In this document: positions 20,985 to 32,667 of the stretch, piece by piece | How positions within the stretch are numbered: the stretch's first letter is position 1 | Layout: every line of letters starts with the position of its first letter | Assembly: GCA_030549335.1 (NCBI GenBank) | Contig: CM060197.1 | Coordinates: 16,380,501-16,444,500 of the forward strand | Source: Pontederia crassipes | Lineage: Eukaryota; Streptophyta; Magnoliopsida; Commelinales; Pontederiaceae | DNA length: 64,000 nucleotides | Reading direction: 5' to 3' | Translations under genes and position numbers: made by a program | The notes under the pieces: model-generated | Told to the model about the DNA's origin: nothing | The model's input: the letters and a program-made list of their open reading frames with translations, nothing else | Databases searched by the model: none

Positions 20985-23596
20985 TGATCACTAACTGATC
21001 ATAATAGGTTTTTATCTCATTTTCTATTCAATTCACCCATATCGAGCCCTCATTTTGCCTAACTTTTGGCCAATTATGCTTGGAATGCAAAGGATTGTGA
21101 TAACCAGCTGATCATTCTCATTTTATACTCAATTCCATGTGCATAGAGGTTCTGAATTGCTAAAATCCATAAATATATCAGTTCTATGCCAAGTTATCAT
21201 TTTTTGGCAAGTTATCATTCCAAAGTGCAAGTTATCATTTTACTAATTGAGCTGATTTCTAGTGATTATCTTGCCCTAAATCCCATGTCATCATGAATTA
21301 ATCATATTTGGATGATCATATTTCAACATGTGCAAAGTTATCATTCCATTTCACAAGTTATCATTTTTTATGTCAAGTTATCATTTTTAGGATAAAATTG
21401 TCATTTCGATGTGCAAGGTTATCAATTTTGCATAAAATCATTAGGCAATCATTAAATTACAGTCCTAACTCCTTGTTGCTCTGATTTGATCACATTTGGA
21501 TAACCACAACAAAATTTACTACAAGTTATCATTTTATGGCCAAAGTTATCATTCCGGGGGCACCAAAGTTATCATTCCTATGAAATCTTATACATACTTG
21601 ATTTCTGACCTCATTTACTTGTCATCCTAATTCCTTTGATGCCTTCACTGCTTTGAACCACTCATATTTGGAGAATTTTAAGGATATGGCACAAGTTATC
21701 GTTCCGGGCTATAAGTTATCATTAGACAAATAAAAGTTTCATTCCTGCATAACATAAACTTCGTTTGCTAAATGAGCTGATATTAATAGCTGTCCTAACC
21801 CTTATTTGTTTAAATCTCATTCAAGGACTTTGATGCTTGCTGTTTTGGCTCTTCTAGATGGGAAAAGAAGGCTGCACAAGCTGGAAAAGGTGGGGTGGAC
21901 CACTCCAAAAGCTGTCCAAAAAGCTACTGCTTCTTCTGATATTTTCTGGACAGGACACATGGCATTAATCAGGGCACCATAGAACCTTCTCATCTGATCT
22001 AAGGGTGTAGAAGGAACATATAAAAGCTGAGAAACCCTGGAGAAGAGGGGGGGCTGGCCATTGCAGTGTTTATGAACTCTGAAGGAAGGAGAGGGAGCTG
22101 AAGGGAAGCTGATACTGCATTCTGCAATCCAGTCGACAGTTGCCATATTTCAGAATGCTTTGTATCAATTTCTCATTCTGTCTTGTATCAATCTTTGTAA
22201 TTATGAGGAGCTAAATTCCATTCCTCTTAGGATAGGGTAGTAATCTAATTTAGTTATGGATGGGATATGGACAAATCTGATTTCCTGCACTGATATCTGA
22301 TTTTTGGTTTTGCATTTCAGATTTTTGTTTCATATGAATCTGTTCTTGACATTGTGAGGTCCTACTTGTATTTACAACTGAGAGGTTGTCCTTTGATCTA
22401 CTCCTTGTTCAGAAATGAATCAAGAACCAATGCCAAGTTTCTAGATTCAATCCCAATTAGGAATCTAATTTTTTTATTCTTGAATTGTTGAAATATTTTT
22501 ATCATTGAGGGGACCTGATTTCTTAGCAGCTGAGAAGCTAATCTATAGGTTCCTTCTTATTCAGAAATGAATCAAGAGACAATGGTATTTCCAAGGTTTC
22601 AATCCTTGAAGTGTTGCAAACTTTTCATTACTGATTTCTGATTTTCAATCCTGATTTCCAAATCTGAATTCCTAAATTTGTGGAATCTGCCTTGTTATTG
22701 TTAAACCCCTAATTTCATTAATCACTGAGAGGTGAACTTAAGGTTTTCTTGTTGTTCAGAGGTGGACCAAGAAGCAATAACATTTGCAGAGTTCCCATAT
22801 GTAATCTAGTGCTTAATGCTTCCAATTGATTAGTACTAATGTGGATTTCATTTTAATTTGCAGTTGAGAGGCTGATTTAAAATCCCCTTGCTGTTTAGAG
22901 ATAAACCAAGAACCATTAGCACTAATATTGGATTGATTTCATTCCTATTTAGTTAATTGAAGTAATTCCCTCATATTTAAGGTGCAATTGGTTGTTATTA
23001 TTTCAGATTTCATTAAATTGCCAAAAATCAGCAAGGAACTTGATTTTGAGCTTAATGTTAACTTGATTAAGTAAGAACCTCTTCTAATTCAACTTAGCTA
23101 CTCAATCATATGAAAATATGATAATTAGTCCTGGTTCAATTGTGCTGTGATAACAGGCCATTTCAAGTTGAGTTAAAATTGACACATATTGATAACTTGT
23201 TCCATTCCATTCGTAATTAAATTAGATGAACCCCAATTCCTAGGAGAACCTTCCTCATTGATAGATAAATCATTTTAGCCCTTAGTTTAGTATTTATAAT
23301 TCAGTTTTAATAAATTTCCAAAAGTCAAAAAATAGTTATCACTTGCCATTCTTTAAAAATCTATTTTCTGAAATCTTTAATTTCCTGAAATTGTAACTTT
23401 AGTTAGGGCTAGTCTAGATTATTTTAGGGAGTCTTTGGGTTCAAATCACTGTGGATACGACATTTGGGTTTATTACAATTGACCTGTGCACTGCAGTAGA
23501 GAGTGAGTTAGGGAGTTAAATAAAAAAAATTGAAAAAATCTCAAATTTGACCCCAAAATCAGCAAGTTATCACTACACTCCATAATTTCACTATCA
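20985..23596 (+). repeat. Athila composite LTR 1
   Basis: 2612 bp, from TGATCACTAACTGATCA to TTTCACTATCA. Roughly 5% differences from LTR 2 over the first 300 bp by eye. At least ten AAGTTATC(A/G)TT words occur between 21190 and 21730. Four CTGAGAGGTTG-type units lie at about 22376, 22526, 22721 and 22861. Confidence 0.95.
22019..22026 (+). promoter_or_regulatory. TATA box of Athila LTR 1
   Basis: TATAAAAG lies 1.03 kb into the LTR, just after the TTATCATT array. The same box is at 36374-36381 in LTR 2. Confidence 0.65.
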
Positions 23597-23601
23597 AGTT
23601 T

Positions 23602-23620
23602 TCGGCACCATTGCCGTGGA
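23602..23620 (+). other. Primer-binding site (tRNA-Asp type), first copy
   Basis: CGGCACCATTGCCGTGGA follows LTR 1. It is a mutated form of TGGCGCCGTTGCCGGGGA, which complements the 3' end of plant tRNA-Asp. Confidence 0.75.
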
Positions 23621-23784
23621 TTTGATGTCAATTAGATTAACTTAGATAGTTTAGATTAGTTTTAAACTAGTTATCAGTATATTTATTAGCCCAATTTCCA
23701 GTTTTTGCAAGTTATCATTTTGAATTTTTTTCAATTTTGTCTAGTTTTCTTTCTTTTCTGAATTTGATACTTCTGAATTCATTT

Positions 23785-25190
23785 ATGCAGGATTTGGACA
23801 ATCAATAGGACTATTATGAATTAGATCCTAAACCTGAAAGAAGATTCTTGAGAAGAAGGAGATTGCAAAGGATAGAGGCAAAAAGAAGAATTTTTTAAGA
23901 AGAAGAAGAGGGGGTTAACATGGCTGCAACAAGGACACTCAAAGATTGCTTTTCACCTAGCAATGTTAGAAATAAACAAGGGAATAGAGTCCTAGCACCT
24001 GCTGCCAACTTTAAAGTGAATCCAGCATTGGTCACAATGATAAGGCAATATCAATTTGCTAGATTGGGGAATGAGGATCCAGCTTCACACCTTGACAACT
24101 TCAAGGAAATGTGCAGCACTGTCCACTTTAATACCACCCCTATGGATGCTGTCTACATGAGGCTATTCCCCTTTTCACTCAAGGACAAGGCCAAGACTTG
24201 GTACAAGACCCTCAAACCTGAAGAGATTGCCACTTGGGAGTCATAATTCAATTGTTTCTTGCTGAATTCTTTCCACCTAGCAAAACTGACAACTATAGAG
24301 ATCAGATTATTAGATTCTATCAATTGGATCAAGAAAATATATGTGATGCATGGCAAAGACTCCATAGCTTGCTGAGGGCATGTCCACACCATGGTTTTGA
24401 AAAATGGTAATTGGTTAACTATTTCCACAAGGGATTGAACTATCCATCTAAAGTGGCATTGGATACTGCTGCAGGAGGGATTTTTGCATCCAGTAATATT
24501 GATGAAGCTTACCAATTGATAGAGAATATTGCCAAGAACCACCATTTCCTTACACATGATAAGACAAGGAGGCCATCCAATGAAAATCAAGTCAACCCTT
24601 TTAGCCCTTAGTTCAGCATTTATAATTCAGTTTTGATAAATTTTCAAAAGTCCAAAAACAGTTATCACTTGCCATTCTTTAAAAATTTGTTTTCTGAAAT
24701 CTTTAATTTCTTGAAATTGTAGCTTTAGTTAGGGCTAGTCTAGATTCTTTTAGGGAGTCTTTTGGCTTCAAATCACTGTGGATACGACATTTGGGTTTAT
24801 TACAATTGACTTGTACACTGCAGTAGAGAGGGAGTTAGGCAGTTAAATAAAAAAAAATGAAAATGGAAGAGTTGCTGCAACAAATTCTGAAGAAACAAGA
24901 GAAGCAAGAGGGGCAATGCATAAGAGAACCAATGGATATGAAGCCTTAAGTGCCAATCAGAAGTTGCTTGAGAGACAAATTGCCCAACAAGCAAGCACAT
25001 CTAATAGGCCACCCATTTTCTTCCCTGAACAACCAGAAGTGAACCCCAAGGAAAAAGCCCAAGCTGACCAGCTCAGAAGTGGGAGGATTGTTGAAGAACT
25101 AATGAAGAATGTTGAGGACAATCCAGCCCAAGCAAATCCAAAGTCCAAGGCTGCTGAAGAACCAGTTGAACTTGTGGTGGAAAACAGAAA
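23785..25190 (+). pseudogene. gag remnant of the Athila composite, with an embedded LTR fragment
   Basis: The ATG at 23785 is in the same context as the second gag (38142). The frame soon hits TAG, then TAA at 23897. Recognisable are ERRFLRRRRLQRIEA, YQFARLGNEDPASHLDNF, MRLFPFSLKDKAKTWY (typical plant gypsy gag), HGFEKW and a segment ending DNQVNP-like. At 24596 gag is replaced by 267 bp of LTR, then resumes at about 24863 with ELLQQILKKQEKQEG-like and SANQKLLERQIAQQ. A frameshift at GAGTCATAATT (24237-24247) is also present in the second gag. Gag would form the particle. Confidence 0.85.
24596..24862 (+). repeat. LTR fragment inside gag
   Basis: Matches about 23270-23540 of LTR 1, including GGATACGACATTTGGGT and CTGCAGTAGAGAG, but lies in the middle of gag. 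The left joint shares CCCTTTTAGC with gag/LTR. The right joint falls in an A-rich run. Confidence 0.9.
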
Positions 25191-26427
25191 TCAACACCTT
25201 CAAAATGAAGCTAAGGACAGAATTTTTGATAAAGTGCCTTTCCCTCGAAGATTAGTCAAAGCAAGGCAAGATCAACAATATGGGAGATTCCTGGAGCTTC
25301 TGAAGAAGTTATATATCAATGTGCCATTTGTGGAGGCAATTCAGGAAACGCCCTCCTATGCCAAGTTTTTAAAGGATATCTTGACCAAGAAGAGAAGAAT
25401 CATGGAGCATGAAACCATAGCTTTGACTGAGGAAGCTTCTGCCATCATCCAAAACAAGTTACCTCCCAAGCTAAAGGATCCAGAAAGCTTCTCAATTCCC
25501 TGTGAAATTGGAAATAGGAAAATTCAGAGGGCAATGTGTGATTTGGGTGCATAAGTGAGTGTAATCCCTCTTTCACTTTGTAGGAAGCTAGAAGTTGGAG
25601 ATATGAAGCCTACCAACATGTCCTTGTAGCTAGCTGATAGATCCATCAAGTACCCACATGGGATTATTGAAGACATACCCCTCAAAGTTGGAAAATTTTA
25701 TATTCCTGTAGATTTTGTGGTACTTGACATGGATGAGGACCTGAACACCACAATTCTACTAGGGAGGCCCTTCTTAGCCACTGCAGGAGCTGTCATAGAT
25801 GTCAATGAGGGTAGATTGACATTCCAAATTGGAGAGGACAAGATAGAATTAAATTTGGCACAAGTTATCAGTAGGCCAAATTTTTAGCAAAGTGATTTTG
25901 AAGATGGGTAGCTAGATCAGATTGTAGAGCAAGTTTCTGCAATAATTCCCATTGAAGACCCCTTGCAAAGGTGCCTAATGTTTGATCACTTGAAAGAACT
26001 AGAAGATCCAGAGGCTAAGGCATGCCAATCTGAGCTGAATTCCTCCAAATTAGTGGACAAATCTGAAATTCAGAATGAGGTGCAGGAGGTTATCACTGCT
26101 GAACTTCAATCCAATTCAGCTCAAGACAATCCTTCTAAATTGGAGCTCAAGCCTCTTCCTAGCAACCTGAAGTATGAATTCTTGGGAGAGAATTCCACAT
26201 TTCCAGTAATTATCCATGCCAATTTGCCAAGAGAGCAAGTCAAGGAGCTGTTGAAAAGACTGAAGCTATATAGGGAGGTAATAGGCTATTCAATTGAAGA
26301 TATTAAGGGTATTAATCCCTCAATTTGCATGCATAGGATTCCTATGGAGGACAACTACAAGCCTTCAATTGAGTGCCAAAGAAGACTCAATCCAGTGATG
26401 AAAGAAGTTGTAAAGAAGGAAGTTTGA
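25191..26427 (+). pseudogene. Protease and PR-RT linker remnant, Athila composite
   Basis: PR segment: FDKVPFPRRL, VPFVEAIQETPSYAKFLKDI, NKLPPKLKDPESFSIPCEIG and then AMCDLGA, the Athila form of the aspartic protease Asp-x-Gly site. A stop follows immediately (25552-25554), and another lies at 25627. The flap and C-terminal part (TTILLGRPFLATAGAVIDV) is intact. The linker (25963-26427) is open for 154 codons and ends in a frameshift before RT. PR would mature Gag-Pol. Confidence 0.87.
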
Positions 26428-27240
26428 AGTTGCTGAATGCTGAAATCATATATTTCATTTCAGATAGTGAATGGGTCAGTCCTGTTCAGGTGGTGCCAAA
26501 GAAAGGAGGGATTACAGTAGTGAAATCAGATACAAATGAGTTGATATCCACCAGGACAATTACTGGTTGGAGAATGTGTATTGATTTCAGAAAATTGAAC
26601 AAGGCAACCAGGAAGGACCACTTTCCACTTCCTTACATTGATCAAATGCTTAAGAGGTTGGCCAAGCACTCTCACTTTTGTTATATGGATGGCTATTCAG
26701 GCTTCTTGCAGATTCCAATCCATCCACAAGATCAGGACAAGACTACTTTCACTTGTCCATATGGGACATTTGCATATAGGAGGATGCCATTTGGATCGTG
26801 CAATGCCCCTGCCACATTTTCAGAGGTGTATGATGTCCATCTTTTTAGATTTCATTGAGGACATTATGGAGGTGTTTATGGATGATTTTTTAGTTTATGG
26901 GGATTCTTTGAGGCTTGTTTGGAAAATTTAACAAGAGTATTGCAAAGGTACAGGGAGTCCAATTTGATTCTGAATTGGGAAAAATGCCACTTCATGGTTC
27001 AAGAGGGGGTTGTGTTAGGCCACATTGTATCCAATGTTAGGCCACATTGTATCCAGTAGAGGGATTGAAATGGACAAAGCAAAGATTGAGGTCATTGAGA
27101 AGCTGCCACCTCCAAAGAATGTGAAGGCTATAAGGAGCTTCTTGGGTCATGCTGGGTTCTACGGAAGGTTTATCAAAAACTTTTCAATGATAACCAGGCC
27201 CCTCACAAGGTTGCTAGCAAAGGATGCTAAGTTCAATTTT
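26428..27240 (+). pseudogene. Reverse transcriptase remnant, Athila composite
   Basis: Motifs: SDSEWVSPVQVVPKKGG, WRMCIDFRKLNKATRKDHF, GYSGFLQIPIHPQDQDKTTF, PFGSCNAPATF and VFMDDFLVYG (both Asp present). Breaks: an extra base at about 26819 (ATTTTCAG), a lost base near 26910, and a local duplication around 27016-27055 in which GTTAGGCCACATTGTATCCA is repeated. The thumb resumes at [18 protein letters not shown] and [17 protein letters not shown]. Confidence 0.92.
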
Positions 27241-27700
27241 GATGAAGATTGTATGCAGGCCTTTAATCAATTGAAGGCAGCCCTCATTTCAGCTCCTATA
27301 GTGCAACCACCAGATTGGTCATTACCTTTTGAAATCATGTGTGATGCATCTGACCAGGCAGTAGGGGCAGTGTTGGGACAAACCGAAGACAAGAAACACT
27401 ATGTCATATGCTATGCTAGCAAGACCTTGGATGAAGCCCAAATTAATTATGCCACCACTAAAAAGGAGCTACTAATTGTAGTGTTTGCATTTGATAAGTT
27501 CAGATCTTATCTAATTGGAGCCAAAGTAATTGTGTACACTGATCACCAAGCAGTGAGGCACCTGATCAGCAAGAAAGAATCCAAACCAAGGCTTATCAGA
27601 TGGATCCTATTGCTGTAGGAATTTGATGTAGCGATTAGGGACAAAAGAGGGATAAGTTGCTGACCATTTGTCCAGGATGGAAGGAATTCAAGAATCTCCA
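27241..27700 (+). pseudogene. RNase H remnant, Athila composite
   Basis: [32 protein letters not shown] and [20 protein letters not shown] are present, with a stop at 27616-27618 and a small deletion near 27650 before ADHLSRMEG. The acidic active-site residues Asp, Glu and Asp are all visible. Confidence 0.88.
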
Positions 27701-29070
27701 TCACTTCCTATCAATGATTCATTCCCAGATGACTTTCTAATGGCCATATCAGCTGCTCCAACTCCTTGGTATGCTGACATTGTCAATTATATGGCCTGTG
27801 GAGTCATTACACTTGAATACTCCTACCAACAGAAGAAGAAGTTCTTCCATGACATAAAAGACTTCTATAGGGATGATCCCCTTCTGTTCAAGAAGTCCCC
27901 TGATGGCATTTTCAGAAGGTGTGTGCCAGAAGCTGAATTCCAATCCATTTTGTATGAATGCCACTCATCTCCATATGGTGGACATGGAGCTACCCAAAAG
28001 ACAACTGCTAAGGTTCTACAATCTGGTTTCTATTGGCCTTCCTTATTCAAAGATGCTCACATGTATGTCAAAGGCAGTGAGGTGTGCCAAAGAGCAGGTT
28101 CAATTTCCAGGAGGAATTAAATGCCACAGAATGGGATTCTAGAAGTCAAAATTTTTTATGTTTGGGGCATTAATTACATGGGACCCTTATCTAGCTCCTT
28201 TGGATACAAATTCATATTGTTGGCTGTTGATTATGTGTCCAAATGGATAGAGGCCATTCCAACTGTAGCTGCTGATTCCAAGGCTGTTATCAAGTTATTC
28301 AAGGATATAATTTTTCCAAGATTTGGAATTCCAAGGGTGGTTATCAGTGATGGAGGCAGCCACTTCATAGAAAGATGTTTTGAGAACCTCCTAAGCAAGT
28401 ATGGAGTAAAGCATAAGGTTTCAACAGCCTACCACCCTCAAACAAATGGCCAAGCTGAAATTTCAAATAAAGAAATTAAGGCCATTTTGGAAAAAAACAG
28501 TTTCATTAACTAGAAAGGATTGGAGCACCAAGTTGAATGATGCACTTTGGGCCTACAGGACAGCATATAAATCTGCAATTGGTGTCTCCCCATACAAGTT
28601 AGTTTATGGAAAAATATGCTACTTGCCAATTGAACTCAAACACAAGGCATATTGGGCTATCAAAACACTAAATTTTGATATGCAATCTTGTGGACAGAAG
28701 AGGCTATTGCAACTTGATGAGTTGGATGAGATTAGGCTCAATGCCTACCATAATTCAGAATTATACAAGGAAAGGACCAAGAGGTGGCATGATAGCAGGA
28801 TTTTGAAGAAGGATTTCAAAGTTGGAGACCTTGTGTTGCTTTTTAATTCAAGGCTCAAGTTGTTTCCTGAAAAGTTGAAGTCTAGATGGAGTGGACCCTT
28901 CAAAGTCCACAAGGTTTATCCTTTTGGGGTTGTGGACCTTGTCAATGATCAATCACAATGCTGACATATTCAAGGTTAATGGACAAAGATTGGAGTTATA
29001 CAACCCCACAGCCATGGATTCAACTAAGGAGATGCTGATTTTGCAAGATCCCCTACAATTGCCTAGTTGA
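27701..29070 (+). pseudogene. Integrase remnant, Athila composite
   Basis: The zinc domain has ECHSSPYGGHGATQKTTAKV, but the first Cys of the CxxC pair is lost (GSEVCQRAG, against SCDVCQ in copy 1). In the core, the first catalytic Asp is Asn (GINYMGP, codon 28172-28174). The second Asp (VISDGGSHF) and the Glu (NGQAEISN, 28457-28459) remain. A stop lies at 28118-28120. A +1 shift in the A run at 28489-28498 is shared with copy 1. The C-terminal GPF module ([16 protein letters not shown]) continues; a small insertion (about 28948) shifts the last residues. Stop at 29068-29070. Confidence 0.9.
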
Positions 29071-29319
29071 ACACCAATGGAATAATGTCTAGCCTAAGAC
29101 ATTAAAGTAGGGCACTTCTTGGGAGGTAACCCAAGCCATTTGATATCTAATTTTCTCTGTTTTGCAGGAATAATTCAGGGAGAAATCAGAACCATTCCAA
29201 CCCTTTTCACCTAGGGAGTATTTCTAAACCCAATTTCCACTTCCCTCACTGAAATGCCAATGATAACTGACATTATCTTCTAGTTCATGCTATAATTATC
29301 ATATTGATACTTGAATCAT
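29071..29319 (+). other. Start of the non-coding 3' internal region, Athila composite
   Basis: Matches 2640-2885 of copy 1; interrupted by the solo LTR. No ORF. Confidence 0.8.
29315..29319. other. Target-site duplication ATCAT (left)
   Basis: Identical to 32668-32672. Copy 1 gives the empty-site version (GAATTATCATTCATATC around 2880-2897). Confidence 0.93.
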
Positions 29320-32300
29320 TGATCACTTGCTGATCACTATATGATTTTAACCCATTTTAGATGCAATTCATACATATCGAGTCCCACTTTTGCCTATTTT
29401 TGGGCCAATTATACTTCGAATGCAAACATTGTGATAACTAGTTGATATTCCTCATTTCATACTTAATTCCATGTGCATAGAGGTTTTGAAATGCCAAAAT
29501 CCATTGATATTTAAATTCTATGCCAAGTTATCATTTTGAGGACAAGTTATCATTCCTAAGTGTCAAGTTATCATTATTTTGAATGAACTTATTTTCAATG
29601 GTTTTCTTGCCCTAAATCCATCATTATCATGTATAAATCATATTTGGATAGTCACATCTCAACTTGTGCAAAGTTTTAAGTCCATTTGAACAAGTTATCA
29701 TTTTTCAAGTGCCAAGTTATCGTTAAAGGGCAATTCTGTCATTTCGACATGCAAAACCATTAATTCTGCACAAGGACCTTAAGTAATCATCTTATTATTG
29801 TTCTAACTCATTGCTGGTCAAATTTCATCAAATTTGGATAATCAAAACTCAAGTTATCACAAGTTATCATTTTTAAGTCATATAAGTTATCGTTTTTGGG
29901 GCACTCAAGTTATCACTTTTAGGAATCTCATTCATATTTGATTTCTGACCTCACTCACTTGTCTCTCTAATCAATTTGATGCTTGAAATGCTTTGAACCA
30001 CCCATATTAGGACATTTTCCAAGATTTCCATAAAGTTATCATTCCGGGCCCTTGAATTCATTCATATCGATATAAGTTTTCATTCTTGCACAACACATAA
30101 CCCCATCTGATATTTGAACTAGTTACCAGCATTATCCTAATCCTTATTTGTCAAAATACTACTCAAGAGCTTTGATACTTGCTGTTAGGGTTTTTGTAGC
30201 AAGAAGAAAAGGTGGAAAAAGGAGGGGGGACCACTAGCTTTTTGGCTGTCCAAAAAGCTGTCAATGCTGGAATTTCAGGACCAGGGGACACATGGCTGCA
30301 ATCAAAGCACAAAGAATGTTCAGATGCTGATCCAAAGGTGGGGAGAAGTGATGTAAAAGCTGGATTTTTTTGGAGGAGAAGGGGGGCTGGTCATTCAAGG
30401 GTTTGGAGCAAGGCAAGGCTACTGAAGACTCTGCTGGAGGAGCCACTGCCGAGAGCTTGAAGGATCCATGAATTGTATCTGTTTCTCATCCTATTTGATG
30501 TCAAATCTTGTAAATATGAGGAGCTAAACTCCATTTCTTATAGGATAGGGTAGTAGTTTAGATTAGTTTTGGATGGATATGGACTGTTTTATAATCCTGC
30601 ACTGAATTCTATCCTGATTTTTAGATTTCAGATTTCAGAAATGTCCTATATTGATTTACTATGTTGTCATTAGACCCATTTGTAATTGATGCCTGAGTGG
30701 TCTTATTTGATCTAAACATCCTTCAGGAATGATTTATGAGATAATATCAGATTTCTAGATTCAATTCTATTGCAAACTTGATTTCTGAATTCTGATTTCC
30801 TAGTTTCCTGAATTTCTTATTTCTGAATCTGATTCCTATGAATGTTGAATCTGTTCTTCATTTCTAACCTGATTAATTGAGTCTTTGGGATGTTGGTATT
30901 GTCCCTATCTTGTTCAGAAATGAATCAAGATTGTTTGGGCAATCATTTGACTCAAACCAGATTTTCCACTGATTCCTGAACAGAAATTAGAATTCTGATT
31001 TTTCTGGTTTTACATTTCTGAAATCTGAAGTGTTATAAATCTGATCTTGTCATTTGTGGAGCCACAATTGTTTTGACAACTGAGAAGTTATCTTATGGTT
31101 CCATTCTAGTTCAGAAATAATCAAGATGCAATGACATTCCTAAGGTTCTAATTTGTAATTGTTGCTGATTTTCTGTTTCCTGATTTTTGAACAATCTGAT
31201 TTCTGATTTTCCTGGGCAGTTTGAATCTGATTGTCATTGGTGATTGAATTAATTGAACAACTGAGAGGTTAACATCTATCCCAATCTTGTTCAGAAATGA
31301 ATTGAGAAGCTTTGACATTCCTATGATTCAAATCTGATTTGGTTTTTCCTGATTTGAATGAGTTGAATGAGTTGCTGATTTTTTGGTTTCCTGAATTCCA
31401 AAATATGATTTCCTGGGCTTTGGATCTGATTGTCATCAAGGATTGGATTAATTGAATAGTTGAGAGGCTAATATATGCCCTGATCTTATTCAGAAATGAA
31501 TCAAGATCTTTGACAATTCAAAATTCAAATCTGATTTTTTCCAAAATCTGATTCCTTAGTTTGATTCTAATTCTATTTTCTGATTGTTTGGAATCTGATT
31601 TGCCAATTGTTAATCCCTATTTTATTCAAATCACTGAGAGGTGTACTCTAGGAATCCCTTGCAGTCCAGAGATGGGTCAAGGGGCATTTGGCAAACTTGA
31701 ATTCCATCAATCCACATTGCTGATTTTTCTGAAATGTTGATTCCTATTTTCTTATTTTAATTAAATTCTGATTTCCATTGTCAACCCTCATATTAATTCA
31801 CTACTGAGAGATAGTCTTAAGGGCTTCCTTGAGATCCAGAGATGGGCCAAGGAGCAATGGAAATTGTGAACTCATGTGGCCATATGTTTTGCATTTCCAA
31901 TTGAGTGTGTTTGTGTGGATTTCAATTTACTTTGCAACCGAGAGGTTGATTTTGAATCTCCCTTAAATTCAGTGATGAATCATGGAACACAAGCACCATT
32001 ATTGAGTATATTTTATCTTGGTTTGGTTGATTGGAATGATTCCATCTTTTTATGATTGCAAATGCAAGTTATCATTCCAAACTTCATGAAATTGCAAAAA
32101 TCAGCATTGAATCTTTCTTTTGAGCCCAATGATAACTTGATTTTCAGTGAGGACCTCTTTTGATTCAACCTAGCTAACAATTATATAATCATATATTGCT
32201 TAGTTAGAGGCCAATTGAGCTGTGGGAACAGCCATTTTCAAGTTGAATCAAAAGTTGAACATTTAATGATAACTTGTTCCATTCCATCCTTAATTAATTT

Positions 32301-32667
32301 AGATGAACCCCAAATCCTAGAAGAACCTTCCTCATAGATAGTTAAACCTTTTTAGACTTTATTCTAGCATTTATAATTCAGTTTTGATAAATTTCCAAAA
32401 CCCAAAAACCAGTTATCATTTCACTTTCTATAAAAAAAAATCTATTTTCACTATTCATTAAAAATCTGTTTTCAGCCACTTAAGTAGAACTAATCTAGAT
32501 TGTTTTAGGGTGTTTTAGACTTCAAATTCTTGTGGATATGACAACATGAGTCTACTACAACTTACCTATGCACTTGCAGCTAGTGAGTTGGGAGACCAAA
32601 AAATGAAAAATTGACATTTTCTTAAATTTCAGCAAGTTATCACTAGAAAACTCAAATATCACTATCA
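29320..32667 (+). mobile_element. Long solo Athila-type LTR inside the composite
   Basis: 3348 bp, from TGATCACTTGCTGATCAC to ATCACTATCA, with exact ATCAT repeats and no internal domain. It is about 740 bp longer than the other family LTRs because the middle has about eight CTGAGAGGTT/CAGAAATGAATCAAGA units (about 30688 to 31985) instead of four. A TATA-like GATGTAAAAGC occurs at about 30351. The ORFs inside (for example 30212-30460) are chance readings. Confidence 0.94.

Noticed and set aside
23602..23620. tRNA gene fragment
   Set aside because: Only the complement of the tRNA 3' end is present, at the LTR edge, as expected of a primer-binding site.
24153..24590. 145-codon minus-strand ORF
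   Set aside because: It is the antisense shadow of gag.
28489..28498. A-AAA-AAC heptamer as a programmed -1 frameshift site in integrase
   Set aside because: The downstream frame needs a +1 shift, not -1. Copy 1 has C in the run, so the heptamer is not conserved.
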